From Methylocystis sp. B8 (GTDB taxonomy: Bacteria > Pseudomonadota > Alphaproteobacteria > Rhizobiales > Beijerinckiaceae), in the NCBI RefSeq assembly GCF_005771425.1, contig NZ_VBTZ01000001.1, positions 372,001 to 436,000 of the forward strand: DNA of 64,000 nucleotides, given 5' to 3'. Position numbers and translations under genes: made by a program. Below are positions 1 through 10,015 of the stretch, piece by piece; position 1 is the stretch's first letter, and each line of letters starts with the position of its first letter. The notes beneath the pieces were generated by a model. The model was not told where the DNA came from. It was given only the letters and a program-made list of their open reading frames with translations, and did no database searches.

Positions 1-20
1 GAGAGGGAAGCGCCCGCTGT

Positions 21-2642
21 TTACGCGTTCCCCACCGTGCGCAACAGCGGCGCGGCGCGCCCATGCGCCGATTTGCCGTCGATGATGAGGCCTGAGGCGT
101 CGGCCGAAACTTCGACCGTCGCGCCGTCGACGATCTCGCCGGCGAGCAGCCGCTCGGCGAGCGTGTCCTGCAGCTCCTTCTGAATGACGCGCTTCAAGGG
201 CCTCGCGCCGTAGGTCGGGTCGTAGCCCTTCGTCGCGAGCCAATCGCGGGCCTTTGAGTCGAGATGCACCGTGATCTTGCGATCTTCGAGCAGCTTCTGC
301 AGCCGCTTGATCTGAATATCGACGATCGCGCCCATGTCCTCGCGCTGCAGACGATTGAACAGGATGATCTCGTCGACGCGGTTCAGGAACTCCGGCCTGA
401 AATGAGCCCGCACCACCTGCATGACTTCATCATGCACGGCGGAGGAATCCTCCCCCTCCTTCTGCATGACGAGGAATTCCGACCCGAGATTCGACGTCAT
501 GATGATCAGCGTGTTCTTAAAGTCCACGGTGCGGCCTTGGCCGTCCGTGAGGCGCCCGTCGTCGAGCACCTGCAGAAGCACGTTGAAAACGTCCGGATGC
601 GCCTTCTCGATTTCGTCGAAGAGCACGACCTGATACGGCCTGCGGCGGACGGCCTCGGTCAATGCGCCGCCTTCCTCATAGCCGACATAGCCGGGCGGCG
701 CGCCGATAAGCCGCGCCACAGAGTGCTTCTCCATATATTCCGACATGTCGAGCCGCACCATCGCGGTCTCGTCGTCGAAGAGGAACGCCGCGAGCGCCTT
801 CGTCAGCTCGGTCTTGCCGACGCCGGTGGGGCCAAGGAAGATGAAGCTGCCGATCGGACGGTTGGGGTCCTGCAGTCCGGCGCGCGCACGGCGCACTGCG
901 GTCGACACGGCGATGACCGCCTCATGCTGCCCGACAACGCGCTTTGCAAGCTCGCCCTCCATGTGCAGCAGCTTCTCGCGTTCGCCTTCGAGCATCTTGT
1001 CGACCGGCACGCCAGTCCAGCGTGAGACGACCTGCGCCACGTCATTGGCGGTGACCTCTTCGTCGACGAGCGTGTCAGCTTCGCTTTCCGTCTCCGAGAG
1101 TTTCTTTTCGAGATCGGGAATCACGCCGTAAGTGAGTTCGCCCGCGCGCTGATATTCGCCGCGCCGCTGCGCCTGCGCCAGTTCGTTTCGCGCCGCTTCG
1201 AGTTGCTCCTTGAGCTTCTGCGCGGCTCCGAGCTTATCCTTCTCGGCCCGCCAGCGCGCAGTGAGCGCTCCCGATTTTTCTTCGAGGTCGGCAAGCTCGC
1301 CTTCGAGCTTAGCGAGACGATCCTTCGACGCCGTATCCGTCTCTTTCTTGAGCGCCTCCTGCTCGATCTTGAGCTGAATGATGCGCCGATCGAGTTCGTC
1401 GAGCTCCTCGGGCTTCGAGTCGATCTGCATGCGAAGGCGCGACGACGCCTCGTCGATAAGGTCGATCGCCTTGTCCGGTAGGAAGCGGTCGGAAATGTAG
1501 CGGTTCGACAAAGTCGCGGCGGCAACGATCGCGCTATCGGTGATGCGCACGCCGTGATGGAGTTCGTATTTCTCCTTCAGGCCACGCAGGATCGAGATCG
1601 TATCTTCGACCGTCGGCTCGTCGACGAAAACCGGCTGAAAGCGTCGAGCGAGCGCAGCGTCCTTTTCGACATGTTTACGGTATTCATCGAGCGTCGTCGC
1701 GCCGACGCAATGCAATTCGCCGCGCGCGAGCGCCGGTTTCAGCAGGTTGGAGGCATCCATCGCGCCATCCGCCTTGCCGGCGCCCACGAGCGTGTGCATC
1801 TCGTCGATGAAGAGGATGATTTTGCCTGCGGCGGCGGTAATCTCGTTGAGCACGGCTTTCAGCCGTTCCTCGAATTCGCCGCGATATTTCGCGCCGGCGA
1901 TCAGCGCGCCCATGTCGAGCGCGAGCAGCTTCTTGTCCTCGAGGGATTCCGGCACGTCGCCGTTGACGATGCGCAGCGCCAATCCCTCGACAATCGCTGT
2001 CTTGCCGACGCCGGGCTCGCCAATGAGCACGGGATTGTTTTTGGTGCGCCGGGACAGCACCTGCACGGTGCGGCGAATTTCCTCGTCGCGGCCGATGACC
2101 GGATCGAGCTTGCCCTCGCGCGCCGCCTCGGTGAGATCGCGGGCGTATTTTTTGAGCGCGTCATAGGCGTTTTCGGCCGAAGCCGAATCCGCCGTGCGGC
2201 CCTTGCGCAAATCTTCAATTGCGGCGTTCAGCGTTTGCGGGGTGACGCCGGCGTCCTGCAGAATGCGGGCAGCCTCGGAGTCCTTCTCCATCGCCAGCGC
2301 GAGAAGCAGCCGCTCGACGGTGACATAGGAGTCGCCCGCCTTCTGCGCGATCTTCTCGGCGTTGTCGAAGAGCCGCGCCGTCGCGGGCGCGAGATAGAGC
2401 TGGCCGGCCCCGGAGCCGCCGACTTTCGGCAGTTTGGCGAGGGCGGCTTCGGTTTTCGCCAGCGCCTCGCGCGAGCGTCCGCCAGCGCGGTCGATCAGCC
2501 CGGAGGAGAGGCCCTGATCGTCATCGAGCAAGACCTTCAGAATATGTTCCGGCGTAAACTGCTGGTGGCCTTCGCGCGTCGCCAGCGCTTGCGCCGACTG
2601 AACGAATCCGCGCGCGCGTTCAGTGTATTTCTCAAAATTCAT
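21..2642 (-). CDS. clpB: ATP-dependent chaperone ClpB
   Basis: Hexameric AAA+ disaggregase that pulls polypeptides out of aggregates together with DnaK. The 873-residue protein has the full ClpB layout: an N-terminal Clp repeat domain (about 1-150), a first AAA module with Walker A GEPGVGKT at 208-215, a coiled-coil middle domain (about 410-530) and a second AAA module with GPTGVGKT near residue 605. There is no ClpP-binding IGF/L loop signature that I can recognise, which fits a chaperone rather than a protease subunit. The length is normal for the family. The start is the ATG giving [10 protein letters not shown], the usual ClpB N-terminus. A heat-shock-like promoter lies about 115 bases upstream (separate entry). 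Confidence 0.97.
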   Translation of the reverse strand: MNFEKYTERARGFVQSAQALATREGHQQFTPEHILKVLLDDDQGLSSGLIDRAGGRSREALAKTEAALAKLPKVGGSGAGQLYLAPATARLFDNAEKIAQKAGDSYVTVERLLLALAMEKDSEAARILQDAGVTPQTLNAAIEDLRKGRTADSASAENAYDALKKYARDLTEAAREGKLDPVIGRDEEIRRTVQVLSRRTKNNPVLIGEPGVGKTAIVEGLALRIVNGDVPESLEDKKLLALDMGALIAGAKYRGEFEERLKAVLNEITAAAGKIILFIDEMHTLVGAGKADGAMDASNLLKPALARGELHCVGATTLDEYRKHVEKDAALARRFQPVFVDEPTVEDTISILRGLKEKYELHHGVRITDSAIVAAATLSNRYISDRFLPDKAIDLIDEASSRLRMQIDSKPEELDELDRRIIQLKIEQEALKKETDTASKDRLAKLEGELADLEEKSGALTARWRAEKDKLGAAQKLKEQLEAARNELAQAQRRGEYQRAGELTYGVIPDLEKKLSETESEADTLVDEEVTANDVAQVVSRWTGVPVDKMLEGEREKLLHMEGELAKRVVGQHEAVIAVSTAVRRARAGLQDPNRPIGSFIFLGPTGVGKTELTKALAAFLFDDETAMVRLDMSEYMEKHSVARLIGAPPGYVGYEEGGALTEAVRRRPYQVVLFDEIEKAHPDVFNVLLQVLDDGRLTDGQGRTVDFKNTLIIMTSNLGSEFLVMQKEGEDSSAVHDEVMQVVRAHFRPEFLNRVDEIILFNRLQREDMGAIVDIQIKRLQKLLEDRKITVHLDSKARDWLATKGYDPTYGARPLKRVIQKELQDTLAERLLAGEIVDGATVEVSADASGLIIDGKSAHGRAAPLLRTVGNA

Positions 2643-2757
2643 TCATAGCCCCTCTGACCATGAGGCGGCCCTTCGTTTTTAAGCGGCCCGCCTCGCGTCC
2701 AAATTTTGTTGAAGGCCCCTTGCGGCGGCCCACGTCGTCGATATGGGAAGCATGGGC

Positions 2758-2786
2758 CATATGAAAAGGCCCACTCGCGTCGCAAG
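2758..2786 (-). promoter_or_regulatory. candidate sigma-32 heat-shock promoter of clpB
   Basis: Read on the minus strand, CTTGCG (2786-2781) is followed after 17 bases by CATATG (2763-2758). The CTTG plus CATAT-like box at heat-shock spacing resembles sigma-32 promoters (CTTGAA, about 17-19 bases from CTTG, CCATnT). It is 115 bases upstream of the clpB ATG, and clpB is a classic RpoH target. This is a pattern match by eye. Both boxes are imperfect. Confidence 0.35.
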
Positions 2787-2850
2787 CGTCGCAATTCCTC
2801 GCCGCTTCGCTTAGGACGTATTGTCGCTAGCAGTTTTCGCCGGAGTTCGC

Positions 2851-3618
2851 ATGCGGGTCGCCGCACTCTACCGCTATCCCGTCAAAGGCCTGTCGCCGGA
2901 GCGGCTAAGCGCCGCCGATCTACAGGCTGACAGTTATTTTCCGGGAGACCGGCTGTTTGCGCTCGAAAACGGGCCTTCAGGCTTCGATCCAGCGGCGCCC
3001 GAGCATCAGCCCAAAATCAAATTATTGATGCTGATGAGGAACGCCGCGCTCGCGGGCTTGGCGACGCGCTACGAAGCGGCGACCGGCGTGCTGACCATCG
3101 CGCGTAATGGAGACGAGGTCGCGCGCGGGGATTTGCGGACGGTCGAAGGACGCGAAGCCATCGAGGACTTTCTGACCGCCCATCTCGGATCGGAAATTCG
3201 CGGCCCCGTCCGACTTCTCGCCGCGCCGAATGGCTTCCGCTTCACGGACTCAAAGTCGGGCTTCGTCTCGCTTGTCAATCTGGCGAGCGTCGCGGCGATC
3301 GCGCAAGCGGAAGGCGCGGCAGTCGATCCGCTGAGGTTTCGCGCCAATCTTTATCTCGAAGACATGGCCCCCTGGGCCGAGGCGGCGCTCCTGGGGCGAA
3401 CGCTCTCGATCGGCGGCGCGCGACTCGAGGTTCTCAAAATGACCGACCGCTGCGCGGCGACCGGCGTCGAGCCGGGCACTGGGCGGCGCGACATGGACCT
3501 CGTTCAGACGCTGCGCGAGAACTTTGGCCACATCGATTGCGGCGTCTACGCGCGGGTGACGTACGGCGGCCGCATTGCAATCGGCGACGCGATCAGCGTG
3601 GCGCCCGACAGTCGTTAG
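2851..3618 (+). CDS. MOSC domain-containing protein (mARC-like)
   Basis: The protein has an N-terminal beta-barrel (MOSC_N) with the typical opening LYRYPVKGLSPE and a C-terminal MOSC domain whose conserved cysteine lies in TDRCAATGVEPGTG. Relatives bind a molybdenum cofactor with this cysteine and reduce N-hydroxylated compounds (mARC, YcbX) or carry sulfur. The substrate here cannot be told from sequence. I chose the ATG at 2851 (255 residues) over an upstream TTG at 2821 because the family N-terminus begins right there. The gene is divergent from clpB. Its 3' end overlaps the stop of the convergent DUF4167 gene by 4 bases. Confidence 0.85.
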   Translation: MRVAALYRYPVKGLSPERLSAADLQADSYFPGDRLFALENGPSGFDPAAPEHQPKIKLLMLMRNAALAGLATRYEAATGVLTIARNGDEVARGDLRTVEGREAIEDFLTAHLGSEIRGPVRLLAAPNGFRFTDSKSGFVSLVNLASVAAIAQAEGAAVDPLRFRANLYLEDMAPWAEAALLGRTLSIGGARLEVLKMTDRCAATGVEPGTGRRDMDLVQTLRENFGHIDCGVYARVTYGGRIAIGDAISVAPDSR

Positions 3619-4502
3619 AACCGATCGGGCTCCAGCGGAAGCTCGCCGACCTGCGGCGCGTCATCGTCTCGCGACTCGCTGGCGACGTCATCCATCGGGG
3701 GGCGAGGGCGCCGGCGGCGTCTCGAGCTCAAATGATAATTGACCCCGCCCTCATGTTCGCGCGGCGCGTTTTCGCGCTCGAGAAAGGGCTCTGCGCCTTC
3801 GCTCGGCGCGGCGCGCGCAGCAACCGGCGCCGTGATGAAGGACGGCAGCGCCGTTCCCGCGCCGCCCTCGGCCGCGCCGGCCTCGCCGCGCGGCTGGAAA
3901 CGACGATCGCGGCCGCGGTCGTACCCCTGGTGACGGGGACGGTCTCCGCCCTCAGCGTTGCGATCCCGACCATACTGCGGTCTTTCGGGCCGTTGCGGGC
4001 GATCAGGGCGTTCCGCGCGCTCGCCGCCCCGCATATCGCCCATCGGGCGCTCCTCGAAAGGCTGCGGCTGCGGCTGAGGCTGCGGCGGCGTGAAATGCGG
4101 CTGTGGCGCGAAAGGCTGAGGCTGAGGCTGATAGGCCGGCGCCGGGAGCCGTTCGGAAAGCGGCGCGAAACGATCGGGAAGAGCCGCGAAATCGTCGTCG
4201 TCCTCGGCGGTCTCGATTTCGGCCTCGGGCTGCGAGCGCGCATAGCCATTGACGTGTTGCTGCTGCTGCGCGGCGGCGATCAGTCGGAAATAATGCTCAG
4301 CATGCTGCAGAAGGCTCTCGGCCATGATCGTGTCGCCGGAGGACTGCGCGTCGCGCGCGAGCTGAAGATATTTTTCGGCGATATGTTGAGCCGTGCCGCG
4401 AATCTTAACGTCGGGGCCATTGGACTCATAGGATCGCGTAAGCGGATTAGGCCCTTTGCGGCCGTTGCGTCCCCGCATTCTCTTGTTTTGTCCTGGTCTC
4501 AT
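3615..4502 (-). CDS. DUF4167 domain-containing protein
   Basis: This is a conserved alphaproteobacterial protein of unknown function, 295 residues. The N-terminus (MRPGQNKRMRGRNG) is strongly basic and, with the stretch to about residue 80 (NPLTRSYESNGP, HIAEKYLQLARDA), forms the DUF4167 domain. The rest is low-complexity, with PQ repeats (about 130-175), then R/D/G-rich and acidic patches, so it is probably disordered. The basic RG-rich head suggests nucleic-acid binding, which is inference only. The start was set at the family-typical MRPGQ methionine rather than 40 codons upstream. It lies downstream of prmC, its usual neighbour in Rhizobiales, but 504 bases away. Confidence 0.85.
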   Translation of the reverse strand: MRPGQNKRMRGRNGRKGPNPLTRSYESNGPDVKIRGTAQHIAEKYLQLARDAQSSGDTIMAESLLQHAEHYFRLIAAAQQQQHVNGYARSQPEAEIETAEDDDDFAALPDRFAPLSERLPAPAYQPQPQPFAPQPHFTPPQPQPQPQPFEERPMGDMRGGERAERPDRPQRPERPQYGRDRNAEGGDRPRHQGYDRGRDRRFQPRGEAGAAEGGAGTALPSFITAPVAARAAPSEGAEPFLERENAPREHEGGVNYHLSSRRRRRPRPPMDDVASESRDDDAPQVGELPLEPDRF

Positions 4503-5006
4503 CAAACTCCCCGAAATCTCGCTGCGCTCGGCTCTCGCCTGCGCGGCTTTCCCAACAACGTCGCCGCCAAATTCCTTCGCCAGACGCAGCCAACGCGAAA
4601 CGCGCGAACGACAGCGATCCATTCCCGGACCCCGAGCTTTAAGAGCGGCGCGCGCGAGTCGATTTTCCTCAAGTTGGCCGCAATCGGCGGTCCCGCGTAG
4701 TTCTGCGCCAATTCCCCTCAGCGCGAGTTCACGACGCTCAGCGCAACTGGACGCCAGCTGTCTGCGAGGCGCATAAACGCCCCGACGATCGAAGTGGCCT
4801 CACTCCGGCGCTTTCATGTCGATTTCGACGTTGCTCCTGGCCGGTCGTTTCGAGCTTCCGTTCGCGAAGCGGAGCCACAGGTCTCGAGTTTCTCTCTCGA
4901 AGTCGGCGATCGGCTGGACCTACGATGACTATAGTGGAGGGGTTGGCCCCCAACAAGGCCATACGCCGCGGAACGGGCCAAAAAAGGCGTTACTGTAGCC
5001 AATATG
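4503..5006. other. 504-base gap between prmC and DUF4167
   Basis: I see no gene I can support here. The short open frames on both strands look like high-GC noise. The stretch includes one plausible minus-strand promoter (4928-4956) that would give the DUF4167 gene a long leader, and a short GC-rich hairpin around 4940-4955. Confidence 0.5.
4928..4956 (-). promoter_or_regulatory. candidate sigma-70 promoter for the DUF4167 gene
   Basis: On the minus strand TTGTTG (4956-4951) and TATAGT (4933-4928) are separated by 17 bases. The -10 matches 5 of 6 consensus bases and the -35 matches 3 of 6. It points toward the DUF4167 gene, whose start is about 425 bases downstream. The match is found by eye only. 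Confidence 0.3.
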
Positions 5007-5915
5007 TCACTTCCCGGAGGCCGCAAGTCGCGCGGCGACTACCCTCTCGTGGCGGCCGGCGTCGCGTGCGACGCGCTCGATTTGGAACCCTTTAGCGCCC
5101 AAAAGCGTGGCGACGCTGACAGCTTGATCGAAGCCGACTTCAAATAGGACGAGCCCGTCTTCGGCAAGCAGCCTCGGCATGTCGCGGATGATTTCCCGAT
5201 AACAGTCGAGTCCGTCCGCGCCGCCGTCGAGCGCCAGCGCGGGATCATGAAGGCGCACCTCGGGTTCGAGCCCTGCGATGTCATCCGTGCGCACATAGGG
5301 GGGATTGGAGACGATAAGATCGAATCGCCCCTGAAGCGCCTCCGCCCAGCGGCCGCGCACCACGCTGGCTCGGTTAGAGAAGCCGCAGCGGGCGAGATTT
5401 GCGGCGGTCGCCGCGCAGGCTTCGGCCGAAAGATCGACAGCGACGGCTCGCGCGCCTGGAAACTCGCTGAGAAGCGCACAGGCGATTGCGCCCGAGCCGG
5501 CTCCAAGATCGAGAATCGAGAGCGGCGCGTCGCGCTTTTTCGCGAGGAAGCTCAGCGCCGTTTCGACCAGCGTCTCGGTGTCCGCCCGTGGATCGAGAAC
5601 GCCGGGCGTGACGGCGAGGTCAAGCGTCCAAAACCCGCGCTCTCCAAGAATACGCGACACAGGCTCGCGGGCGACCCGCCGCGCGGCGTAGTCCGAAAGC
5701 GTGCGCGCTTCCTCATCCGACAAGGGAGCGCGCGGCGCCAAAGCGAGTTCAAGCCGCGTCAGCCCCGCGGCGGCGCGCAGCAGAGCGCGCGCGTCCTCCT
5801 GGGCATCGGCGACCCCCGCGGCTTCGAGATAGTCTGCGACCTTTGCGATCGCCTCTATCCGCGTCGGGGGCGGCTCGCTGCTCGTTGCCGCCTTTTTCCC
5901 AACGCTCAGCTTCAT
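5007..5915 (-). CDS. prmC: peptide chain release factor N5-glutamine methyltransferase
   Basis: PrmC (HemK) methylates the glutamine of the GGQ motif in release factors RF1 and RF2. The 302-residue protein has an N-terminal helical release-factor-binding domain (to about 90) and a Rossmann methyltransferase domain with SAM motif LDLGAGSG at 135-142 and catalytic NPPY at 204-207. It sits 3 bases after htpG on the same strand, so the two are probably cotranscribed. In many alphaproteobacteria prmC directly follows its substrate gene prfA. Here prfA is about 18 kb away (23828-24898). Confidence 0.95.
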   Translation of the reverse strand: MKLSVGKKAATSSEPPPTRIEAIAKVADYLEAAGVADAQEDARALLRAAAGLTRLELALAPRAPLSDEEARTLSDYAARRVAREPVSRILGERGFWTLDLAVTPGVLDPRADTETLVETALSFLAKKRDAPLSILDLGAGSGAIACALLSEFPGARAVAVDLSAEACAATAANLARCGFSNRASVVRGRWAEALQGRFDLIVSNPPYVRTDDIAGLEPEVRLHDPALALDGGADGLDCYREIIRDMPRLLAEDGLVLFEVGFDQAVSVATLLGAKGFQIERVARDAGRHERVVAARLAASGK

Positions 5916-5918
5916 TTC

Positions 5919-7829
5919 CTATCCTCGAGTTGCGAGAAGCGCCGTCAGCCTCTTCGCAAAAGCCGCCGCGTCGACGGGATGCTCGCCGTCGGCCACGCGC
6001 GCGAGATCCAGCAAGAGGAGCTGGTCGTCGCGCGTCGCATCCCGCCCTTTCGCGCGCAAGGCGGTCGCCAGCGCGACGATCGCCTCATGCCTTGGATTGA
6101 TTTCCAAAACGGGCTTTCCGAAGGCCGCCTGTTGACCATGTTCGGCCAGAAGGCGGGACAATTGACGATCAAGCCCACTGTCCGGCGCCACAAGACAAAC
6201 GGCGCTGTCGGTGAGTCGCGTCGAGGCGCGCGCGTCGTCGACATACTCCGCCAGCGTTTCCTTAAGCGCCGCCAGCAGATCGGCGACATCGGCCGGCGCG
6301 GGCGCCTCCGGTTTGGCGCCCTCGACGAGGGCGACCGCGTCGATGTCCGCCTGACCCTGAGTCACGGATTTGAACGGCTTGCCTTCAAAGCCGAGCGCGC
6401 TCGTCACCCAGAAGGCGTCGACGGCGTCGTCGAGCAGCAGGACCTCGACGCCTCTCGCGCGGAAGCCTTCGAGTTGCGGACTGGCGCGCAGCCGCTTCAT
6501 GTCGTCGCCGACGAGATAATAGATCGCCGTCTGATTTTCCCGTAGATCGGCGACGTAATCCTTGAGCGTGCGGGTTTTTTCCTCGGACTTCGTCGAGGCG
6601 AAACGCGCGATTTCAAACAGGGCGTCGCGACGGCTCGGGTCTTCGTGCAGCCCTTCCTTGAGCACGGCGCCGAAATTTTTCCATACTTCCGCGAATTTCT
6701 CGGGCTCGACGTCGGCGAGCTTCTTGAGCTCCTGCAGAATACGCGTGGCGATCGCCTTGCCGATCGCGCCGACGACAGGGCTTTTCTGCACCATTTCGCG
6801 CGAGACATTGAGCGGAATGTCGGCGCTGTCGACGACGACGCGCATGAACCGCAGCCAGGCGGGCAGCAGCTCCATGTCGCGTGAGATCAGCACGCGACGC
6901 ACGTAAAGCTTGGATCTGCTCTTTCGCGCCGGATCAAAGAGATCGAAAGGCCGCGCGCCGGGAACAAAGGCGAGCACCGTATATTCCGTGCGTCCTTCCG
7001 CGCGCCAGTGGGCGATCAGCGCCGGCTCATCCAACTGCCCGGACAGCTGCCGGTAAAAATCGACATATTGCTCATGCGGGATTTCCGACTTCGGCTTCGT
7101 CCAGAGAGCCACGCCCTCTGCGATTCGGCGGGGCTCTTCACCAGCCGCCCCAACGAGGTCGATCGGCGCGGCGATCGCGCCCGAATGTTCCCGCACGACG
7201 CTTTCGACGCGCCAGCCGTCGAGAAATTCGTCACTCTCGGCATTGAGATGCAAACTGACGCGCGTGCCGACGGCAGGCGCCTCGTCGAGCGGCAGCGGCG
7301 CGATTTTGTACGAACCCTTGCCCTCCGAACTCCACAGCCAGGCCTGATCCTGGCCGGCGCGCCGCGTCGCGACCTCGACGCGATCGGCGACCATGAAGGC
7401 GGAATAGAATCCAACGCCAAACTGGCCGATGAAGCCAGCGTCCTTTTCCTTCCCGATCTTGTCGAGAAAGGCGCGCGTTCCCGAATTGGCGATGGTGCCG
7501 AGCGCGCTGACCAACTCGTCGCGCGACATGCCGACGCCATTGTCGGCCACCGTCAGCGTGCGCTTGTCTTTATCAAGCGAGATGGCGACAAGCGGCGCTC
7601 CCGCTTGCGCGGCGAGTTTTTCGTCCGACAGCGCCTCATAGCGAAGCTTCTCGCAAGCGTCGGCGGCGTTCGAGACAAGCTCTCGCAAAAACACGTCGCG
7701 CTCCGAATAGACGGAGTGAGTCATGAGTTCGAGGAGCCGCGCAACATCGGCCTCGAAGCCAAAATCGGTGGGGGCGGTTTGCGGATTGGCGGCTGCGGCC
7801 GCGTCGACGGATGCGGCGTCGTCGGTCAT
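5919..7829 (-). CDS. htpG: molecular chaperone HtpG (Hsp90)
   Basis: Bacterial Hsp90, a homodimeric ATP-dependent chaperone, 636 residues. The N-terminal GHKL ATPase domain shows the family landmarks LRELVSNAADA, DNGVGMSRDEL, FIGQFGVGFYSAFMVAD and GTRVSLHL. A middle domain (YVRRVLISRD, LNVSREMVQ) and a C-terminal dimerisation domain follow. The track frame opens further upstream, but I chose the ATG at 7829, which is preceded by a good GGAGAG ribosome site and begins MTDDAAS, close to the family start. It lies immediately upstream of prmC. Confidence 0.96.
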   Translation of the reverse strand: MTDDAASVDAAAAANPQTAPTDFGFEADVARLLELMTHSVYSERDVFLRELVSNAADACEKLRYEALSDEKLAAQAGAPLVAISLDKDKRTLTVADNGVGMSRDELVSALGTIANSGTRAFLDKIGKEKDAGFIGQFGVGFYSAFMVADRVEVATRRAGQDQAWLWSSEGKGSYKIAPLPLDEAPAVGTRVSLHLNAESDEFLDGWRVESVVREHSGAIAAPIDLVGAAGEEPRRIAEGVALWTKPKSEIPHEQYVDFYRQLSGQLDEPALIAHWRAEGRTEYTVLAFVPGARPFDLFDPARKSRSKLYVRRVLISRDMELLPAWLRFMRVVVDSADIPLNVSREMVQKSPVVGAIGKAIATRILQELKKLADVEPEKFAEVWKNFGAVLKEGLHEDPSRRDALFEIARFASTKSEEKTRTLKDYVADLRENQTAIYYLVGDDMKRLRASPQLEGFRARGVEVLLLDDAVDAFWVTSALGFEGKPFKSVTQGQADIDAVALVEGAKPEAPAPADVADLLAALKETLAEYVDDARASTRLTDSAVCLVAPDSGLDRQLSRLLAEHGQQAAFGKPVLEINPRHEAIVALATALRAKGRDATRDDQLLLLDLARVADGEHPVDAAAFAKRLTALLATRG

Positions 7830-8266
7830 GTTCTCTCCAATGAAAAGACAAAGGGAATCGGCGTCGCGGTCGGCGCGACTGCGCATCTTGAGTTCGTCAT
7901 TGCTGGAAAATTTGCAAGAGCGCGCTGGCCAGAAGGCCAAAGCTAGACGAGCCGGCGGGAGCGAAACTCCCTGCCGGCCCGACCATCGCCACGACCTCTA
8001 TATCTCGGAACCGCGCGCTTTCGGGGGGCTGGGGGGCTGACGAAACCGAAAACGCGTGGCCCCGAGCTGTCGAGGCAATGAACTTCATTTTGGGCGGCGC
8101 GTTTGGCTGGCAAGGGGCGCCATGTCGGCGAAAGTATGATTATTACTAGCCAAATCTTATCTGCCTGCGCGGTCGAAAAGATTCTCGTCGTAAACCCGTC
8201 ATTAAGTCTTGCCCGTCGCATCCGTGCGGGCCAACATGCCTGCGAGAGATCGAGGAGAGCGGACGC
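7830..8266. other. 437-base divergent gap htpG / DUF2794
   Basis: No gene could be supported. It contains a clear hairpin at 7951-7978, where GCCGGC-GGGAG pairs with CTCCC-GCCGGC around a CGAAA loop with one bulged base, but without a T-run on either strand. A smaller TGGCC/GGCCA hairpin lies at 7926-7939. It must hold the promoters of both genes, but I could not pick out a convincing heat-shock promoter for htpG. Confidence 0.4.
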
Positions 8267-8677
8267 ATGGCGGAGTCGGAGACGACGGAGCCCAGCCGGG
8301 CCCGACCCGCGCTCGTCGTCGTGAACGGCGCTTCGCCGGACGCGACGCACGGAGTTCGGGGAGAGAAGCGCGGCGCGGCGGTTTCATTCAGCCGGCCAGA
8401 ACTCAACGTCATCTTCAATCTTTATGGCGCGAAAGTCGCTCAGGGCGAATGGCGCGACTATGCGATCGACTTCACGCCGGCGAAGGCCGTGTTCTCGATT
8501 TTCCGGCGCGCGAGCGAGGCGCCGCTTTATCGAATCGAGAAGAGCCCCACGCTGGCGCGCCGGCAAGGCGCCTATTCCGTCATCGCGGCGACAGGGCTCG
8601 TGCTCCGGCGCGGGCATGATCTTTCGCGAGTCGTGCGCGTTTTGGATCGCGCGCTGCGGCTCGTCGGCGCCGAATAG
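8267..8677 (+). CDS. DUF2794 domain-containing protein
   Basis: A 136-residue conserved alphaproteobacterial protein of unknown function. Residues from about 45 on carry the family core: FNLYGAKVAQGEWRDYAIDF, FSIFRRASEAPLYRIEK and a C-terminal helix LVLRRGHDLSRVVRVLD. The first 40 residues are variable. The start ATG has a GAGGAGAG ribosome site 6-13 bases upstream. It converges on the DadA-like gene with only 2 bases between the stops. Confidence 0.88.
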   Translation: MAESETTEPSRARPALVVVNGASPDATHGVRGEKRGAAVSFSRPELNVIFNLYGAKVAQGEWRDYAIDFTPAKAVFSIFRRASEAPLYRIEKSPTLARRQGAYSVIAATGLVLRRGHDLSRVVRVLDRALRLVGAE

Positions 8678-8679
8678 GA

Positions 8680-9924
8680 TCAGAAGCGGTCGACGCGATA
8701 GGGCGCGGGATCGACGAAGGGCGTTTCGCCCGTCAGCATCTCGGCGAGGAGCCGGCCGGTCACTGGCCCAAGCGTCAGCCCGTGATGGGCATGGCCGAAA
8801 TCGAACCATAGGCCGCGATGACGCGGCGCCGGGCCGACAATCGGCAGCATGTCGGGCAGGCAGGGCCGCGCGCCGCGCCAAGGCTCCGGGTCGAGCCGTT
8901 CGGCGAGCGGAAACAATCGCCGCGCCGTCGGTTCGCAAATCTCGATTTGCACCGGCGTCGGCGGCGAATCGCGCCGGGCGAATTCAGCGCCGCTCGTCAG
9001 TCTGATCCCGCGGCGCATCGGCGCCAGGAGATAACCAAAGTCTGCGTCGAGAATCGGATGATTGAGCCGCGCGCCGTCCTTTGCGGCGTAATGCATGTGA
9101 TAGCCGCGCTTCCAGCCGAGGGGGACGCTGTAGCCGAGCGGCCCATATATGGCGTCCGACCAGGGGCCGAGCGCCACCACCGCCGCGCCGGCGACGAGCG
9201 GCCCTTGCGTGGCTTCGACGCGCCAGCGCCCATCCGGCTCCTGCGAAAGACTGCGCGCGTCGCCCGCGAGCAATTTCCCGCCGCGTGAGATGAAAAGGTC
9301 CGCGTAGGCCTTCGAGAGGGCGGCGGGATCGACGATCGCGGCGGTGTCGCGGTAATGAATGCCCCCGGCGATTGGCGCGAGATCCGGCTCCAGCGCCGCG
9401 ACTCCGGCGGCGTCGAGCGTACCGATATGCAGGCCATAGGCGCGTAGCCGCTCAGCGTCGGAGACGCCATGCGCGAGAGTCTCCTCGCTACGATGGAGCT
9501 TGATCCAGCCGTTTCTGCGCAGGAGTTCGCCGGCTCCAGCCTGCTGGATAAGCGCCTCGTGCTCGCTAAGGCTGTTTTCGATCAGCGGGCGCCGCGCCTC
9601 GATATTTCGCTGCACGCGCTCGGGCGCGCTTTCGCGCCAATAGCGCAGGAGCCATGGACCTACGGCGGGCAGGGCGGAGAAATGGTAATGCGCCTCGGGC
9701 AAAAGGTTCAGCGCATATTTGATCAGCTTCGCGGGGTCTCGCGGGAAAAGATAGGGGATAAGCGACGAGCGCTCGATCAGGCCGGCGTTGCCGAAGCTCG
9801 TCTCCTGTCCGGCCGCGCCAACGCGATCGATGAGCGCGACCTCGCGGCCGCGCGCCTGCAGATGCAAAGCGGCGCTGACGCCGACGATCCCCGCGCCAAG
9901 AACGACGACATCCGCCGACTTCAT
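8680..9924 (-). CDS. D-amino acid dehydrogenase-like FAD oxidoreductase
   Basis: DAO/DadA family flavoprotein of 414 residues. The N-terminus has the dinucleotide motif VVVLGAGIVGVSAALHL and then TSFGNAGLIERSS, the pattern of D-amino-acid dehydrogenases that oxidise D-amino acids at the membrane and pass electrons to quinone. A C-terminal substrate domain ends with WRGARPCLPDMLPIVGPA and the FAD-contacting FGHAHHGLTLGP. The true substrate is not evident, since family members also act on other amines and hydroxy acids. No alanine racemase gene, the usual dadA partner, is adjacent. Confidence 0.82.
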   Translation of the reverse strand: MKSADVVVLGAGIVGVSAALHLQARGREVALIDRVGAAGQETSFGNAGLIERSSLIPYLFPRDPAKLIKYALNLLPEAHYHFSALPAVGPWLLRYWRESAPERVQRNIEARRPLIENSLSEHEALIQQAGAGELLRRNGWIKLHRSEETLAHGVSDAERLRAYGLHIGTLDAAGVAALEPDLAPIAGGIHYRDTAAIVDPAALSKAYADLFISRGGKLLAGDARSLSQEPDGRWRVEATQGPLVAGAAVVALGPWSDAIYGPLGYSVPLGWKRGYHMHYAAKDGARLNHPILDADFGYLLAPMRRGIRLTSGAEFARRDSPPTPVQIEICEPTARRLFPLAERLDPEPWRGARPCLPDMLPIVGPAPRHRGLWFDFGHAHHGLTLGPVTGRLLAEMLTGETPFVDPAPYRVDRF

Positions 9925-10015
9925 GAATCCTCCAGCCTGATCGCCTCATATATGGACTCTGATGCAACGCGCATGCTAGCGCCTCTCTCTTTCCTAGAAT
10001 TTTAGAGCGCGCCTG

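Noticed and set aside
3537-4700. 387-codon plus-strand frame opposite the DUF4167 gene
   Set aside because: Arg-rich low-complexity shadow. The minus strand has the DUF4167 domain.
5247-6545. 432-codon plus-strand frame across prmC and htpG
   Set aside because: It spans two unrelated genes antisense and has no domain or ribosome site.
7830-7930. Sigma-32 promoter before htpG
   Set aside because: A CTTG is present on the minus strand, but no CCAT-like box lies at the right distance.
7951-7978. Small RNA or terminator at the htpG-DUF2794 hairpin
   Set aside because: There is no T-run on either strand and no recognisable RNA family, so I kept it only as a note in the gap entry.
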